Position numbers and translations under genes: made by a program. From Aradus depressus (Eukaryota > Arthropoda > Insecta > Hemiptera > Aradidae), in assembly GCA_963662175.1 (NCBI GenBank), contig OY759216.1:33063087-33127086 (forward strand): a stretch of 64,000 nucleotides of DNA. The letters are read 5' to 3'. Shown here one piece after another: positions 1 through 12,791 of this stretch. The notes under the pieces were generated by a model. That model was not told the DNA's origin. It did not search any database and was given only the letters and a program-made list of their open reading frames with translations. Position 1 is the first letter of the stretch, and every line of letters starts with the position of its first letter.

Positions 1-10
1 ATGTCGCTTT

Positions 11-53
11 GAATTTGGGCCACCCTGTATAATATACAGGGTGGCCCAAATTC
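11..53. repeat. Perfect 20-bp inverted repeat with a 3-base loop
   Basis: Arms at 11-30 and 34-53 are exact reverse complements (GAATTTGGGCCACCCTGTAT on the left), separated by AAT. It lies just upstream of the damaged start of catalase copy A exon 4. The shape resembles the end of a small inverted-repeat element or a foldback remnant. No partner end or target duplication can be judged because the window starts here. Confidence 0.8.
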
Positions 54-409
54 ATTATATAATGAAATATATGTTTTAAATATATTATGTTTTAAATATA
101 TTATTTCTTCGGTATTTTACGGTAACTGATGACATCACAAGATATTGCAAAGCTTCTATATTTTCTAAAATTGGACAAAGAACTCAAATGGCTGTCAGGT
201 TCTCAATGGTTCTAAGCGAAGCTGGAACTCCGGATACAGCTAGGTACAACATAATTATTTTGAATTACAAAAAATAGTTCCGAGTTACTTTGTGAATTAT
301 AGTATTTAAAACAATTAATAATATAATGATGATGATAGTTGAAGGCCTTTCGTTTTGCAGTACTTTCATTTTCATTTTTTGTTTGGCGATGCTCGAGACA
401 TTACTTTAA

Positions 410-700
410 GTGGGACGCTATGGGAGCCGGACTGGAGTCACGAAGGAAATTGTCCAACTAGATCGGAATTTTAAGCCACCGTATGGCGCATCCCATAAAG
501 AAAGTCCATCCAACGAGAGAGTTTTTAGTCAAAGACGTAATCCCTTCATCGACCGAGTGGCCCATCTGGGAGAACATGAAGTCTCTATTAAGTTTTTAGG
601 ATTTATTCAACCAGTGGACGAAATTGCGCCATCTTTTCGGATGATAATGCGCAATTGTACAAGATGGTGCATTTTGAAAAACCTCGAAATGTTTAAGTAA
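410..700 (+). other. Unrecognised 96-codon ORF in copy A intron 4
   Basis: An open frame of 96 codons lies inside intron 4 of copy A (244-2005). It begins at GTG, not ATG, and contains the stretch RVFSQRRNPFIDRVAHLGEH. Its composition looks protein-like (mixed polar residues, few low-complexity runs), unlike the surrounding AT-rich sequence. I do not recognise the family. It could be an internal exon of a mobile-element protein or a captured gene fragment. I saw no counterpart in the equivalent introns of B, C or D. The rest of the intron to 2005 shows nothing I can name, except a stretch near 1660-1830 that aligns with copy C intron 4 near 29640-29830. Confidence 0.3.
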
Positions 701-3014
701 ATCTAGTATAACTGAAAGAAAGTTTGTATACCTCAAAGAATTGAGATGAATAAATAAAGACAAATAAGAAAGGTTTTGGAAAATAAATAAGTCGTGCAAA
801 GTTCTCTTTTATTGACCAAGTGTTTGTGAATTATTGACTATGTTTCAACTACCTCTTTTTTTTGATATTTTTTTTCTTTGTGCCAAGGCGTTTCATTTCA
901 TTGCTTTTACAAGTCATAATTTTTACTCGACATAAACTTTAAAAATAGTACCACCTCCTTGGTTGAATTTGCCACATAATCGACAGCAGAGTTGGACATT
1001 AATTAATTATTTAATTGGATTGTATAATTGAATAATTACCAATTTATTTAGTTGTTAATTTGCAGTTAACAGGTTATTTGTTATTTTTAAATGCAACAAT
1101 GAATAGGGAAGAAGAAATTATTTCAGGTATATTTTGTGTTTCAAGAGGGACTACATTTGAACAATTTTTTTTTTTTAGATGTGAAATTTTGAGGATATAT
1201 TTTTCGCGAACCGTCTGAAGGGTTAGCAGTTTACATTTTATTGTTTGCGGGCTCTTGTTTCTGGAAATATGCTCGTTTCAAAGGCCGTAGCCGGATAAGA
1301 AACTCAAATCTGCCCCTGCACGGGTTGCGTTGATTGTTTTTTCGAAAGTTACTATTAATGTGGATTCGAACATATAATTTTACTCACACAATTAATTTAC
1401 AATGGTAATGATTAAATGTCAGATCAATACATGCATATTATTTGTCTACATATATCTTCTTTTTTTTCTCACATTTTATAGTTTAGCGGTCTGTTCGAAA
1501 TGAATAAAAGATAGAATAGTGTTGAAACATACTGTAAAAAAACAATGTGGAGCCCACACCATAAGTGTTTATCACTGAAGGAAATTGCAAAAATGAATAA
1601 TTGAGTTTACATTGTGGTCAAATTAAAAAAAAAGTTGTCAGTTAAAATAAAAAACATTTTAAAAATGTTTTTCTTCTTTTTAACCACCGTTTACTAACTT
1701 CTTCGTTTTGGATATAATGCACATTATAAAGTGACACTGGGAGGTTATATTATTAAAAATGGTGATTGTACCAGGAGAATTTGGTAATGAAAACATTTCT
1801 AGAAGAGAATATATTTTTTTTATTAGGATCACTGTTATTAATAAAACTGGACTTAAAAATACATTAAAATAAAAAGCATTTTTGGTATTAATTTGCGAAG
1901 GAAGGGTTTCGGGCACATGTTTATGGGACACTTTTTCAATGGATTTGAACTCCTGGATCTAGTGTTTTGAATTGTTTCACAGATTTCCTGTGCTTTTGTC
2001 TTCAGGGATGTCCGAGGTTTCGCCCTCAAGTTCTACACGAAGGAAGGCATCTGGGACCTAGTGGGTAACAATTCACCCGTGATCCCCTTCCGGGACCCTT
2101 TCGGCTTTATTAGCATCATCCATGCCGCCAAGAGGAACCCCAGAACTAACCTACTGGTACAACTCTCTTAAAGCACATTCTTCACAGTGAGTTTTATTTG
2201 CAAATGCGAGCCCCAGGATTATTATCCTAATTGTACTATACCTTCCACCAATTCCGATTTGTTGTTCCATCCACTTGATCCACCCTCTCGTTCCCTTGTT
2301 CTTAAACGTCCCGTACCCGGGAAATATCATGATTGTAAATGAATATTGGTAAAAGGTTATATACTTACTATGTAAATGCATTGAAGGGTAATTAATTACC
2401 CAGACAACAAAGTAATTATAGTTGAATAATGTTGTTATTGTTGAGGATTTGAACTCGCTGTGGGACTTCTTCAGCCTCAACCCAGAGACGCTGCATCACA
2501 TCTTTGTCGTCTACACAGACCAGGGTACCCCAGACGGATACAGATATATGGATGGTTTCGGGGTCAACACGTTAAAACTGACCAACGCCAAAGGCGATGT
2601 TTTCTATTGCAAATTTCACTATAAGGTAAATCATCTTAAATTTCGGCTAAAATTGTCTTCCAGTGTTTCACTTAAGAAAGGTTAACAAATGTTTAAATGG
2701 AAGCACAAAGTTGGTGTTCTCAGTGCTCACCGCTTAATTGACCTTTGTCGTAGTTTTGGCTGTTTGCTCATTATAATGATAATACAGTAATACTCAAGTA
2801 GGAACAAGATTTATAATAATTACTGTTAGCTTTACTCGCAGTCGAATGTTGCTATCATAATTCTTTATGTAGGTAGTTGTAAATATTTCTATGTAAAAGT
2901 AAAAAAAAATCAAATCATGGTGTTGGACATGAAATTTCGATGAAAAATCAATATATAATTTTGGACAGATTACAGAACTTCCCCCATACTAACTAGGTTA
3001 TATACTAGTCAACG

Positions 3015-3215
3015 TCCGGTTTTCATTAGGAGAGGGATCTTCAACGAGTATCATCCGACATCGCCACCAATGTCCCCTCCGAAGGATGATGTGCTCATGG
3101 TTTTGTTACCTTTTGGACAAAAAAATCTAAGGGCCTCAGCCGGGTTTGAACCCATAATCTTGTGCTCAGTAGGAAAACACGATACTCCTTAGCTATTAGC
3201 GCCACCTACTACATT
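3015..3215 (-). mobile_element. tRNA-derived SINE fragment, antisense, in copy A intron 6
   Basis: Read on the - strand, 3215-3120 has the tRNA-like head of the main SINE family: GGCGCTAATAGCT (box A region) and a box B like GGTTCAAACCCGG, then the GGCCCTTAG step. The part near 3020-3100 contains the reverse of the family's CCTTCGGA body motif. The copy is diverged and has lost its 3' half. Confidence 0.6.
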
Positions 3216-3777
3216 GTAATAGTCTAATAGAAAAGCAAACAGATATTTTAAGAAGACGAAAAGTAATTGCGCAAAACACTTGCGAAAGGAGGGAGGTCAG
3301 AAAGAAGCAACAATAAATAAAGGATCTCCTTATTATTTCTTGCTCAAAATTCAAATTGGGCCAGTAAAAGAAAAAAAATCGAACCATAATTTCTTCATGA
3401 TTAGTCTTTCTAATTGATTACTTTGCTTGAATCGCTGAAGAGCGACCAGGGCCTGAGGACGCTGACCGCTGCCAGAGCTAAGAAGCTGGCTGCGGAGGAC
3501 ATTGACTACGCAGTCAGAGATCTGTACAACGCTATAGCCACCGGAGACTTCCCTTCCTGGACTGTGTATATCCAGGTCCTGACACCTCAGGAGGCCGCCA
3601 ACTTCCCATGGAACATCCTGGATGACACTAAAGTATAGTAATGTAGTAACTGTAATAGTGTATAAATTAAATTTATATTTATAAGAATTGTATTTAAATT
3701 ATTATATTAATAGCAACGTTGCATTATGGATAATAGCATAATACCTCGACCAAGGTCTGAGGGGTATATCGGGCATG

Positions 3778-3873
3778 CGAGATGAAAATCTAAGAACCTC
3801 GGCCGGGATTCGAACCCGTGATTTTGAGAGCAGTAGGTACCACGCTACCTCTGAGCTATCGGCGCCCTCTAGA
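3778..3873 (-). mobile_element. tRNA-derived SINE head, antisense, in copy A intron 7
   Basis: On the - strand this reads GGCGCCGATAGCTCAGAGGT, then a GGTTCGAATCCCGGCCGAGG box B region, matching the heads at 10361, 12835 and 26027. Only the tRNA-like part and a few following bases are present. The flanking intron text is repeated imperfectly on both sides (3690-3777 and 3874-3935), so the insertion may have come with a local duplication. The sequence does not fold into a complete tRNA. Confidence 0.65.
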
Positions 3874-6532
3874 GTTGTACTTGAATTATTATACTATTAG
3901 TGGTGTTGGGTTATGAGTTATCGTAAGAATATCGGGCGAACAGTGTGTGCTGCCCTGTTAAACAAGAAATATATTATTTTGAGCATGGATGATTCCATGG
4001 TTGAGGTCTGGACATTGAGACAACCTTCAACGTCCCAGTCCATAACCAGAAATGTTTATAAAAAGATTAATTTTTTTTAGCCTCCACCTTTCATTCTGGT
4101 ATAATCAAATTTGACATATAATTCTAGTTTAACCCAATGGCATTCCATTACAAATATCATTATTCCGCAAGGTAGCAAGCCTGGCATCATTTGGCAGCTT
4201 ACAGGACTGCAGATGTGAGAATTTTGGTTTTTCGCATGAAAGTTTGAGAAAATTCTGCCTTAGGAATTTGGCGAAAATTAAATTTACCGTTGTTACTGTT
4301 AATATGAAACCCTTGACCTCATGACACTGAACTGTAATATTTTTTATACTGGAGTTAGTTCAATCATTTGACATGACACCCAAGTTCTCTTCTAATCAGC
4401 ATGTCACAAATAGTTAGTCATCCCCACCACTACTTATGTATTATATAATAATGATCTTGTAATTCATGATGTCTAGCATTATCATTGTTCGTTTTAACCA
4501 AATTATTTTACTTACGTTTATGTTAAAACGTATTGTTATACGCAGATTTGGCCTGAAGATATGGTGTCTCTTATAAGAGTTGGAAAATTTGTTCTCAATC
4601 GAAATCCAAAAAATTTCTTCGCTGAAGTAGAACAAGCTGCATACAGCCCAAGTCGATTGGTTCCCGGCATTGAGTCCAGTAATGACAAAATCTTACAGGT
4701 AAGTTTAAACAATAAATTACTTTATCGTTCTTTTTTTAAATGTATATCGTGTTTTAAAAATATACACTTAGGAAAGTTACACGACCCTCCCATCAGAGCG
4801 GTCTTTACGGAATAGGGTGTAGAGATTCCAATCAGATGATAGGCATGGGACTGGAATAAATATGGGAAGTCATCTAAAGAAGAGAGTAGGGTCTGCTGAT
4901 TTGAGCAGGTGAGTATTATAGGACCTAACGAAATAAAGTATATAAGGAAAAAAGACACGTAAAGAAAATGCAAAGTAATAAGTAGAAACAAAATGTATCA
5001 ATAGAAAATGAAATTAGAAATATATACTTTGGTTCTAACTTATTCTCTCACAATACCTTCCGTATTGTATACCTTCCGTATTATAGCCATACTTCAGTCA
5101 TTAGGTATATCAGATCATGATGGCTGTGACGCAAAGGACTTTACTATCATGTCCGAAAAAGCAAAGGCGATAATTTTTGGTAATAAAATATATTGGTAAT
5201 AGAAATGTTATGGAATTAAAAAAAAAATGTTTAAGGATAACTAATAATAAAGCTATTTAATTAGTTAATTTTCCTTTAATTTTATTACTTACCTTTAATT
5301 TAAATTGTTATAAGAGTGAACATGATATAGTAGATGTGTAGTAGTGGAATCCCGATATTTCGTATCCCGATTATTCGTATTTCCGGCTAATTCGTACAAA
5401 TTTGCCGGTCCCCAGAGAAAATCCCGATAAGTGGTATAAAAACAATGCATTTCGGACCCCTCGGTAAGTCGTATTATTTTTATGCTCGAGGTCACTTAAA
5501 ACGTCTTATAATTCGTATTTCCAGCTTAAAAACCTTGTTAATTCGTACTGTTTTCAAGAGGGGGAGAGAGGACAGTGAGAGACGAGAGAGCAGAATGAGT
5601 GCGAGATAAATGTTTTCTAGGAAATCACGTGATTCAAGACATGATTAAAATTGTTTCAAAAATACTTGTATTTCTAGAACAATGGTATAATGTCAGCCCT
5701 ATTCATCTTTACAGAACTGTACTGATCTTTGGATACTTTGCAGGCTAGACTGTTTGCTTACAACGACCACCACTTGCACCGACTCGGCACGAACTATCTG
5801 CAAGTACCGGTCAACTCTCCTCATCATGTGTTCAACACACAGCGGGACGGGGAAGCCTGCTACACAGACAACCAGGACGGCGAACCCAACTACTATCCAT
5901 CCAGCTTTATCAATCAAATTAACTCTCCAAGAGGAAGAATCCCGCCCTTCCCTACTCATGGCAATGTTGACAGGTAAATATATTGATACATGATTGACGG
6001 TCTGTTTCTCAGTGCAGCACAGACCGAGAGGACAATCGAAAACATGTAGAATTAGTGCGTCATCTTGCCGTGTCCAGTCAGTGGCATGGCTATATGAGCT
6101 GGGGAAAGTTTGTCGTTCACCAACGCTAACCGGTCCTCTGCAGCCGGGAAGAAGCTCCGTGTGACCGCACCTTTGTCGTCTTACTTGTGGTTGCTCAAGC
6201 TCTATATGCTCACCTTACTGTTCACGCAAACTTTCACTGGGCTTCCACATTTACATGACGTTCCATGAGGTAGTCCAGTGACTTCATTATAGCCAGCTAC
6301 TCGGCTTGGTTGTGCACACCTGGTCTAGCCTGTATGAGAGCTCGTCCAACGTCACTTCTGGTAAGATTATAACGGGTGCGATTCTTGCTTCCATCCGTAT
6401 AAAGTTGGTCCACGTACCATTGTCTCATGAAAGGAAACCGCTTCAATTCCGATACAGTTAGTTTGATGTTTCTACTCGAAGTAAGAAACTGGTACGTCAT
6501 ACCTTCATGGTTTAGACCTGCAAAATTGACCT

Positions 6533-6722
6533 GCATAGGCGATGGTCCCGTTGTACGATGTCAGGTACTCGTTAAACACCCCTACCCTAAGTGAATATAA
6601 ATTTAGGGTAGACACAATTTAGGACTCCCATAGTCGAGTCGGCCTCACTCGTCGAGGGACGAAGGAGCTGTAGTAAGCGGTATGACCTCGTAGTTAAAGC
6701 CCGTGCATGAGTCGCAATAACT
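6533..6722 (+). mobile_element. 5'-truncated SINE in copy A intron 9
   Basis: The sequence from GGCGATGGTCCCG onward matches the 3' two thirds of the SINE at 12835-13152. It includes the TTTAGGGTAG, AGTCGG and GACCTCGTAGTTAAAGCCCG blocks and a tail ending CTAACTAAT. The tRNA-like head is absent. It ends about 27 bases before exon 10 of copy A. Confidence 0.75.
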
Positions 6723-7923
6723 AACTAATACGTATACATTTTTTTACAGATACAACAGTTCAGGTGAAGATAACTTTTCGCAGCCGAGGATGTTGTGGCG
6801 GTCGTACAGGAAGATGTCAGACAGGCCCTGGTCCAAAACATTGCAAGTGACCTCCGCAGAGTAGCGCCTTTTATACAGGTCTGTTATTATACATAAACAA
6901 TACGATTTTTCAAATATATAATCAATCTATTTAGAGGGGATATTCTTAGTGTCAAGTTAAAGATAGCCATAATATCTGCTACTTACTACGGTCTTTTGCT
7001 TTTACATGATTTAAAATGTCGAAGCTGAATATTTTAAGTAGGTACTCATTTATTGAGATTATACTTTTTCGTATCTATTGTATTACTTGTTTTGTTAACG
7101 CACTACTTAATTTTAAGAATATTTCAGCATTTTTAGTTTTTGAGATACGGCTATATACTTAACACGGCAATATAAGAAGAAAAAAAAACGAGCGAATGTT
7201 CGAATTTATCTTTTTGACTGCTCTTTTATATTCTCTTATGATTATTTAATGTGTACCACCTAATTATTATTGTGTTTCAGAAAAGAGCAATAAAGAACTT
7301 TATGGAGGTGGATAAAAGTTTAGGTATTCTAGTCCAGTCAGCTCTCTAGATTCGAGAAGCTAAGTGCAGAATAAGTTATTTGTTGGTATCATACAATAAT
7401 TTTCTTTTAGTTTTTTTTAATTACGGAAATTCGGAGTAATGAATACGTTCTTTTACGATTTCCGAGGTGCATAAAAAAAAAATGTTCAGATTCATACAAG
7501 ACACATTAGTAGGAAAGAAACAATATGAAAACTTGCCCATTACTCAATCACTTTCTAGTTATTGGTCATCAGGAAGCTGTATCCAGCAACAGCTTAAGTG
7601 GAAAATACTTAGGTCTGTACATGCTCGTATTTCAGTCGCTATTTAAACTTTTTTTAATCGGGATAGAAAAAGAAAAAACTCGGTGTTTTATGGATTCGGA
7701 AAATTTATATTTTTTGGTCCCATATTTAATTCATAAAATCAAGTTTCTGTTTTGTGTTCTGCAACCCTGAAAATATCCAAGACGACATTTCTGTGATTAT
7801 ACTATGTATTGATGTTTTGGATCTCTGCGTTGTTGTAATTGTTAACTTGTGTAATCATTCTTATATTGTATGATTGGGGTTTTGCACTGTTATTCAATTG
7901 CATCTATGTACAAAGGTTGCTCA

Positions 7924-7929
7924 AATAAA
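7924..7929 (+). promoter_or_regulatory. Probable polyadenylation signal of copy A
   Basis: An AATAAA lies about 575 bases past the exon 11 stop, inside a block (TTGCTCAAATAAAGAGGTTA) that is conserved after copy C at 38180-38200. A T/G-rich stretch follows. Conservation between paralogs favours a real 3' end, but no transcript evidence is available. Confidence 0.5.
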
Positions 7930-8984
7930 GAGGTTATTTTCAATTAAATCATTGTGTTTTATTTCCCATGTCCAACAATCTGAATATGATAACAATTGCG
8001 AGGAATGTATAAAACTCAGTCTATCTGCCTTTGGTTTGCCAAACTTTTAATATAAACTATGTGTCATTATTAATTCCAATTTGGGGAGGGAAAACAAAGT
8101 AGACAATAGTGTCATGTCCTGGAGCTCTAACTCAGTGTCCGAAGTCGTGTGTACACCCTTTGAGTAATTATAAATGTTACAATGTTTACTAAGATACATC
8201 TAAGTTTTATAATCCAAATTTATGAAGACAAATGTGGAATATTTTTAAGTTTCGAACTGGTTGCCCTTCTGGTGGACCAATCGAACGCAAGCTTCCTTGC
8301 CGAACGGATATTCAAGAATGGTCTCCTTAGAACAAAAGGGAGAGGGGCTACGACTTTTAGCCAGTTTTGGCAGCCATTTTGAAAATGCTGGTAAGTGAAT
8401 CCAGTTTCACGTTTGGGTTTCAAAACCTTTAATTTGAAACACACTCGTATTTTTTGCGCTCAGTTCATTCGCAAGATTTTTTAACGAACCATAGCATTTT
8501 ATAGGATTAGGAGTGAGGATTAACACAAAAACTCTAATAACTACCGTTGTAATGAATGTATTGACTCGCTAATGCATATCTAAATTCAAAGCTTTATAAG
8601 GATGACAACTGTTAATTTTCTGCGGAATCAGACGAAGAGGAGGAGACCAAAGGGGGCTCATCTCAAATAGCTTATTAACAGCCGATGTAATGAATGTATC
8701 GAAACAATATTTAGTAATATTGAGTTATAGCCTTAACGGTCGATTAGCTTTGGGGGAGAGTGAAAACGTAATTGATTAATGATTATTGGGAAAATACATA
8801 ACTGGTGATTCACCGGCTTTTTTATGACAATTTGTTCTGTCTTTGGGCCATCTTACTACGTCCCCGGGTCGAACTTCATGTCTAGGCGAAAAAACATATA
8901 TTCTGGAATTAGGAGTGAACAAGAAATTTTACCATTATAATGAATTGTGATATAAACTACATTATCAGCATGTAACTCCGAGCC

Positions 8985-9144
8985 AGGAAAGTAGATACCC
9001 TTCTTTAAAATTCCATAAATTATTGAAATTTCCAACTATCTATTATTTTTTAGATAGGTTAATGTCGGTTGGAACAGATTCCCCCTCCCAACTATACAGA
9101 ATTGGACTTTGCAACTGCTATTCTCAGACACACATCAGCTCACC
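8985..9144 (+). promoter_or_regulatory. Conserved 5' flank and probable promoter of copy B
   Basis: The block just upstream of the start codon is strongly conserved with copy D (twice) and partly with copy C. It contains AAATTTCCAACTATCTA, TTTTTTAGATAG and AATGTCGGTTGGAACAGA, and then CTCAGACACACATCAGCTCACC directly before the ATG. The CTATCTA and TAGATAG halves form an inverted pair. No clear TATA box is visible. The CTCAGACAC step could hold the transcription start, but that is a guess. Confidence 0.55.
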
Positions 9145-12100
9145 ATGCTGCATCACTCGCTACACGTGCTCGTCCTCCTGACATCCTGTCTCTCAGTCAA
9201 CCCTCTCCACCCCAACGGTACCATTTTCTTTTACGAAGTTATTGTGGGAAAAATATCTCGAATCTGGATCTTGGCCAAAAAATCGGAACATGAGATTTGG
9301 ATTAAAATTGTAACGTAGAACTTATTACATTGTGGCGACCTAACAACATATGTTCGTAAATATCTTGTAAATGTTTCGCTAAAAACCGAGTTTATGTACC
9401 AGGTCGGACACATTTTCGATAAAATTACTTTATTAATGGGTAGATGGTAAATCTTATCGATAAAGTTGTCCTTCATAAACATTTTTGTCATGAAATTTCA
9501 TGTCAATACAAGGAACCCTATTAAAGGTGTAGAACATTTAAAAAAAAAATATTTACAGAGAAAACAATTTTCCTAGCTCAACTGACTCATAGAAGAATGA
9601 ATTAAGGGAAATAATATGTCATATTTATATCAATTTCCTTTGTTATGTTAACAACATTGTTGTGTTTACAGCACTACAATACTTTCAAGAGGTATATGAA
9701 ATAACATAACTACGATAGTAACACACTAACCACTAGAACCTCTCTGGGTACAACCGAGATTATAATTTATTAATTCAAAACATTTCAACAGTTGATTTTA
9801 GTCTTTTTTTTTTAGAAACATTGTCAGATCCAGCATCAAATCAGCTGATAGACTTCAAGAAAGCTCATAAGGTGAAGTTACAATAGAATTTGTTGAAATA
9901 TGGATTTTTCACATTACATACGTAGTTAAGTATAGGAGAATTCACATGTGCAGTAATCACGAGCGGACGTCAGGGGTGGTGGGTGTGAACTGAAGGAGCT
10001 GGTATCAGCATTTTATAGCGAAGGGCTTAACATATGATTGTCTTAGAAACATTTTCTTTATTTATTGAGCTTACATTTTATTTAAAAGGAACGTTTTAAA
10101 GATGAAATGGGGTAGCATACATGCGTATTTTGACTGAGCATCCAAACTCGTCCAGGGCAATCAAATGGTCGTCCACTTTGTTATTTTATTCATTTTAATA
10201 TTCAGTTAAATATTTATGTAATGTTCACTTTCTAAACCATATCTGTGAAAAAGCCAAAGTTGAAAATCTTCATAGTCCAAAAAGTGTACCACTAAATGTA
10301 TATTATTTTATAAAAATAGATCCAAAGTAGAAATGTTCACTCAAAAATAGAATCTTCATGAAGGCGCCGGTATCTCAAAAGTAGCGTGCTTGTCTTCTGA
10401 GCTCAAAATCGCGGGTTCGAAACTATAAACGGGTTAGATATTATCTGGGAGGTGAACCTTGAGCCGCCGTCCTTCGGATGGGATGTTAAGCGATAGATCC
10501 TAGATAACTAAACTGGGTAGGCAAAATTTAGAACTCACACAGTAGAGTCGGGCTCATGTTCACCAAAGGGATGAAAGTGAGCTTTGGCAGTAGGCTATAT
10601 GACCTCGTAGTTAAAGCCCGGGCATGAGACATAATAACTATCCAACTAATTATAATCTTCACCTCACGTAACTTATAGTACTTATTGTAAAAAGTATATT
10701 TTTCTTTATGTTTCGAAAACATTTGATAGAATTAATGATCACCATTGTAACGTTAAGAAACTTTATATATAGTGTACACAGGAGGGCGCCGGTAATTCAG
10801 TGGTATGCATGCTTGCTTACTGAGCTCAAGATCACGGGTTCGAAACCCGGCAGATGCCCTTAGTTTATTTTATCTGAAATGTGAAATGTTACTTTGCAAA
10901 AAACAGACGTGTGAGATGTCGTCTTATATGTTTTTTGGCATGCTGAAACGAATAAAAACAAGCAAAGTTTCATGAATGCAGAAATTTTTTAATTTTTAGG
11001 TCTATTTTACCTGTACTATTGTTATATCAAGCATTAACAAAAAAATAAACATTTACTGTCCTTCGTTATTATAATCACATTTCAACTATAGTAAATTTAA
11101 TTCATTTTCACTCTCCCACAGAAATGAGATTCCTTTACTTACTGATGAGGCTTTGAATAACGCATATATTACTTTCTGAAACGTAGTTCCATCGTGGTCC
11201 AGTATTTCCCACTGGCCACATCGACTTTTATGGAGCCACAGCCAAGGCACTGTTTATTTAATAAATAATATTATATAGTTGCGTACTAGAACTTTGTGTG
11301 AATGTTTTATATTTGTGTGGTTTAGGGCGGAGGTGTCCTGACCACTGGCTGGGGCTCCCCTGAGGACGACAGAGGTAACGTCCTGACCGCTGGACCACGA
11401 GGTCCCATGCTCCTCCAAGATGCTGCCTTCATAGAGGAGCTGCAGAAATTCAACAGGGAGAGGATCGCCCCTCGAGTGGTCCACGCCAAGGGAACAGGTA
11501 TGGGCTTTCTTGTCAATACTGACTGAGGGGGAAAAAATCAGTGCTCGGGTTGCGTAACACAGTTCACCATTGTCTACTAAGGACAATATCTCACTGTATC
11601 TAGAGGAAAAGGTCAAAAATGACCGTGAGCCTTTGTGTAATGGCGGAGGAGCCACAAAGGTGCAAGAAATAGCGGCATATCAAAGGGAATGGTCAGGTGC
11701 ATGAAGTGAGCTTACACGCTATGGAAACCTTAGCAAGCCGAGAGAGCTCATTGCTCTGTTTTGTGTGGTGGTTCACAGCTGAACCGAATGAGGTTTATTT
11801 ATTTATATAAATTCTATATTAAAAAAACAAAACAATTAATCTATTTGTTCATGTGTTCTATTTAGGCTATTTTACCAGTTTTCCAGAGTATCCACCAAAA
11901 TTTTCCTCTCATTACTTATACAAAATGGATATTTGATATGTTAGCAATGAATATTTCTGTCTAAACTAAATATTTTCCGAATTCACTAAAATATCTAAAA
12001 CTAAAACAGTATGGCTGCCTTTTGATTTATTTTCCAGCAGGAAAATGCCGCCTAAATACATATTATGATACGATATAAATTATGTATATGTATATAAATT

Positions 12101-12727
12101 ATATATATGATATAAATTAATATTATGATACGATATAAATTATGTATATGTATATAAATTATATATATGATATAAATTAATATTATGATACGATATAAAT
12201 TATGTATATGTATATAAATTATATATATGATATAAATTAATATTATGATACGATATAAATTATGTATATGTATATAAATTATATATATGATATAAATTAA
12301 TATTATGATACGATATAAATTATGTATATGTATATATATTATATATATGATATAAATTAATATTATGATACGATATAAATTATGTATATGTATATAAATT
12401 ATATATATGATATAAATTAATATTATGATACGATATAAATTATGTATATGTATATAAATTATATATATGATATAAATTAATATTATGATACGATATAAAT
12501 TATGTATATGTATATAAATTATATATATGATATAAATTAATATTATGATACGATATAAATTATGTATATGTATATATATTATATATATGATATAAATTAA
12601 TATTATGATACGATCTAAATTATGTATATGTATATAAATTATATATATGATATAAATTAATATTATGATACGATAGTTACTTTATATTTTGTTCTTATTT
12701 TAATCACTTTAAAAATATTCTAGACAT

Positions 12728-12791
<64 letters not shown>

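Larger units (their letters stand above)
111..7349 (+). pseudogene. Catalase copy A, pseudogene (exons 4-11 in window)
   Basis: This is a remnant of the same heme catalase as copies B-D. Exon homologies are: exon 4 111-243, exon 5 2006-2156, exon 6 2446-2625, exon 7 3441-3632, exon 8 4546-4698, exon 9 5744-5973, exon 10 6750-6878, exon 11 7281-7349. Exons 1-3 would lie left of the window. Most exons stay open and keep the catalytic Asn (GNNSP) and the heme-ligand motif ARLFAYND. Three lesions argue that it is dead. Exon 4 has lost its AG acceptor and its first three codons. Exon 10 is 129 bp instead of 130, and the resulting frameshift runs into a TAG near the end of that exon. Exon 11 has two extra bases and stops after 22 codons instead of 40. 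Its diagnostic sites pair it with copy C. A polyadenylation-like signal follows at 7924. Confidence 0.85.
7350..9144. other. Intergenic spacer between catalase A and B
   Basis: It starts with the 3' flank of copy A. Segments at 7564-7620 and 7795-7950 are clearly paralogous to 37858-37915 and 38040-38215 downstream of copy C, and 8165-8235 resembles 38690-38740. This supports a block duplication. Near 8530-8580 and 8675-8710 there are decayed copies of the repeat carrying GATGTAATGAATGTATCG, which is amplified at 52760-55505. I see no gene in the spacer. Confidence 0.6.

Noticed and set aside
2446..2625. Separate short genes at each catalase exon (for example 2422-2685)
   Set aside because: These frames only extend exons into introns. 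Conserved GT-AG borders and phases show they are exons of one gene.
9845..9871. Bacterial origin of the catalase
   Set aside because: Ten spliceosomal introns at identical phases in every copy and animal-type sequence rule out recent bacterial transfer.
10784..10860. Possible tRNA gene
   Set aside because: Box A and box B are present, but there is no matching acceptor stem or plausible anticodon arm, and the same head starts several SINE copies.
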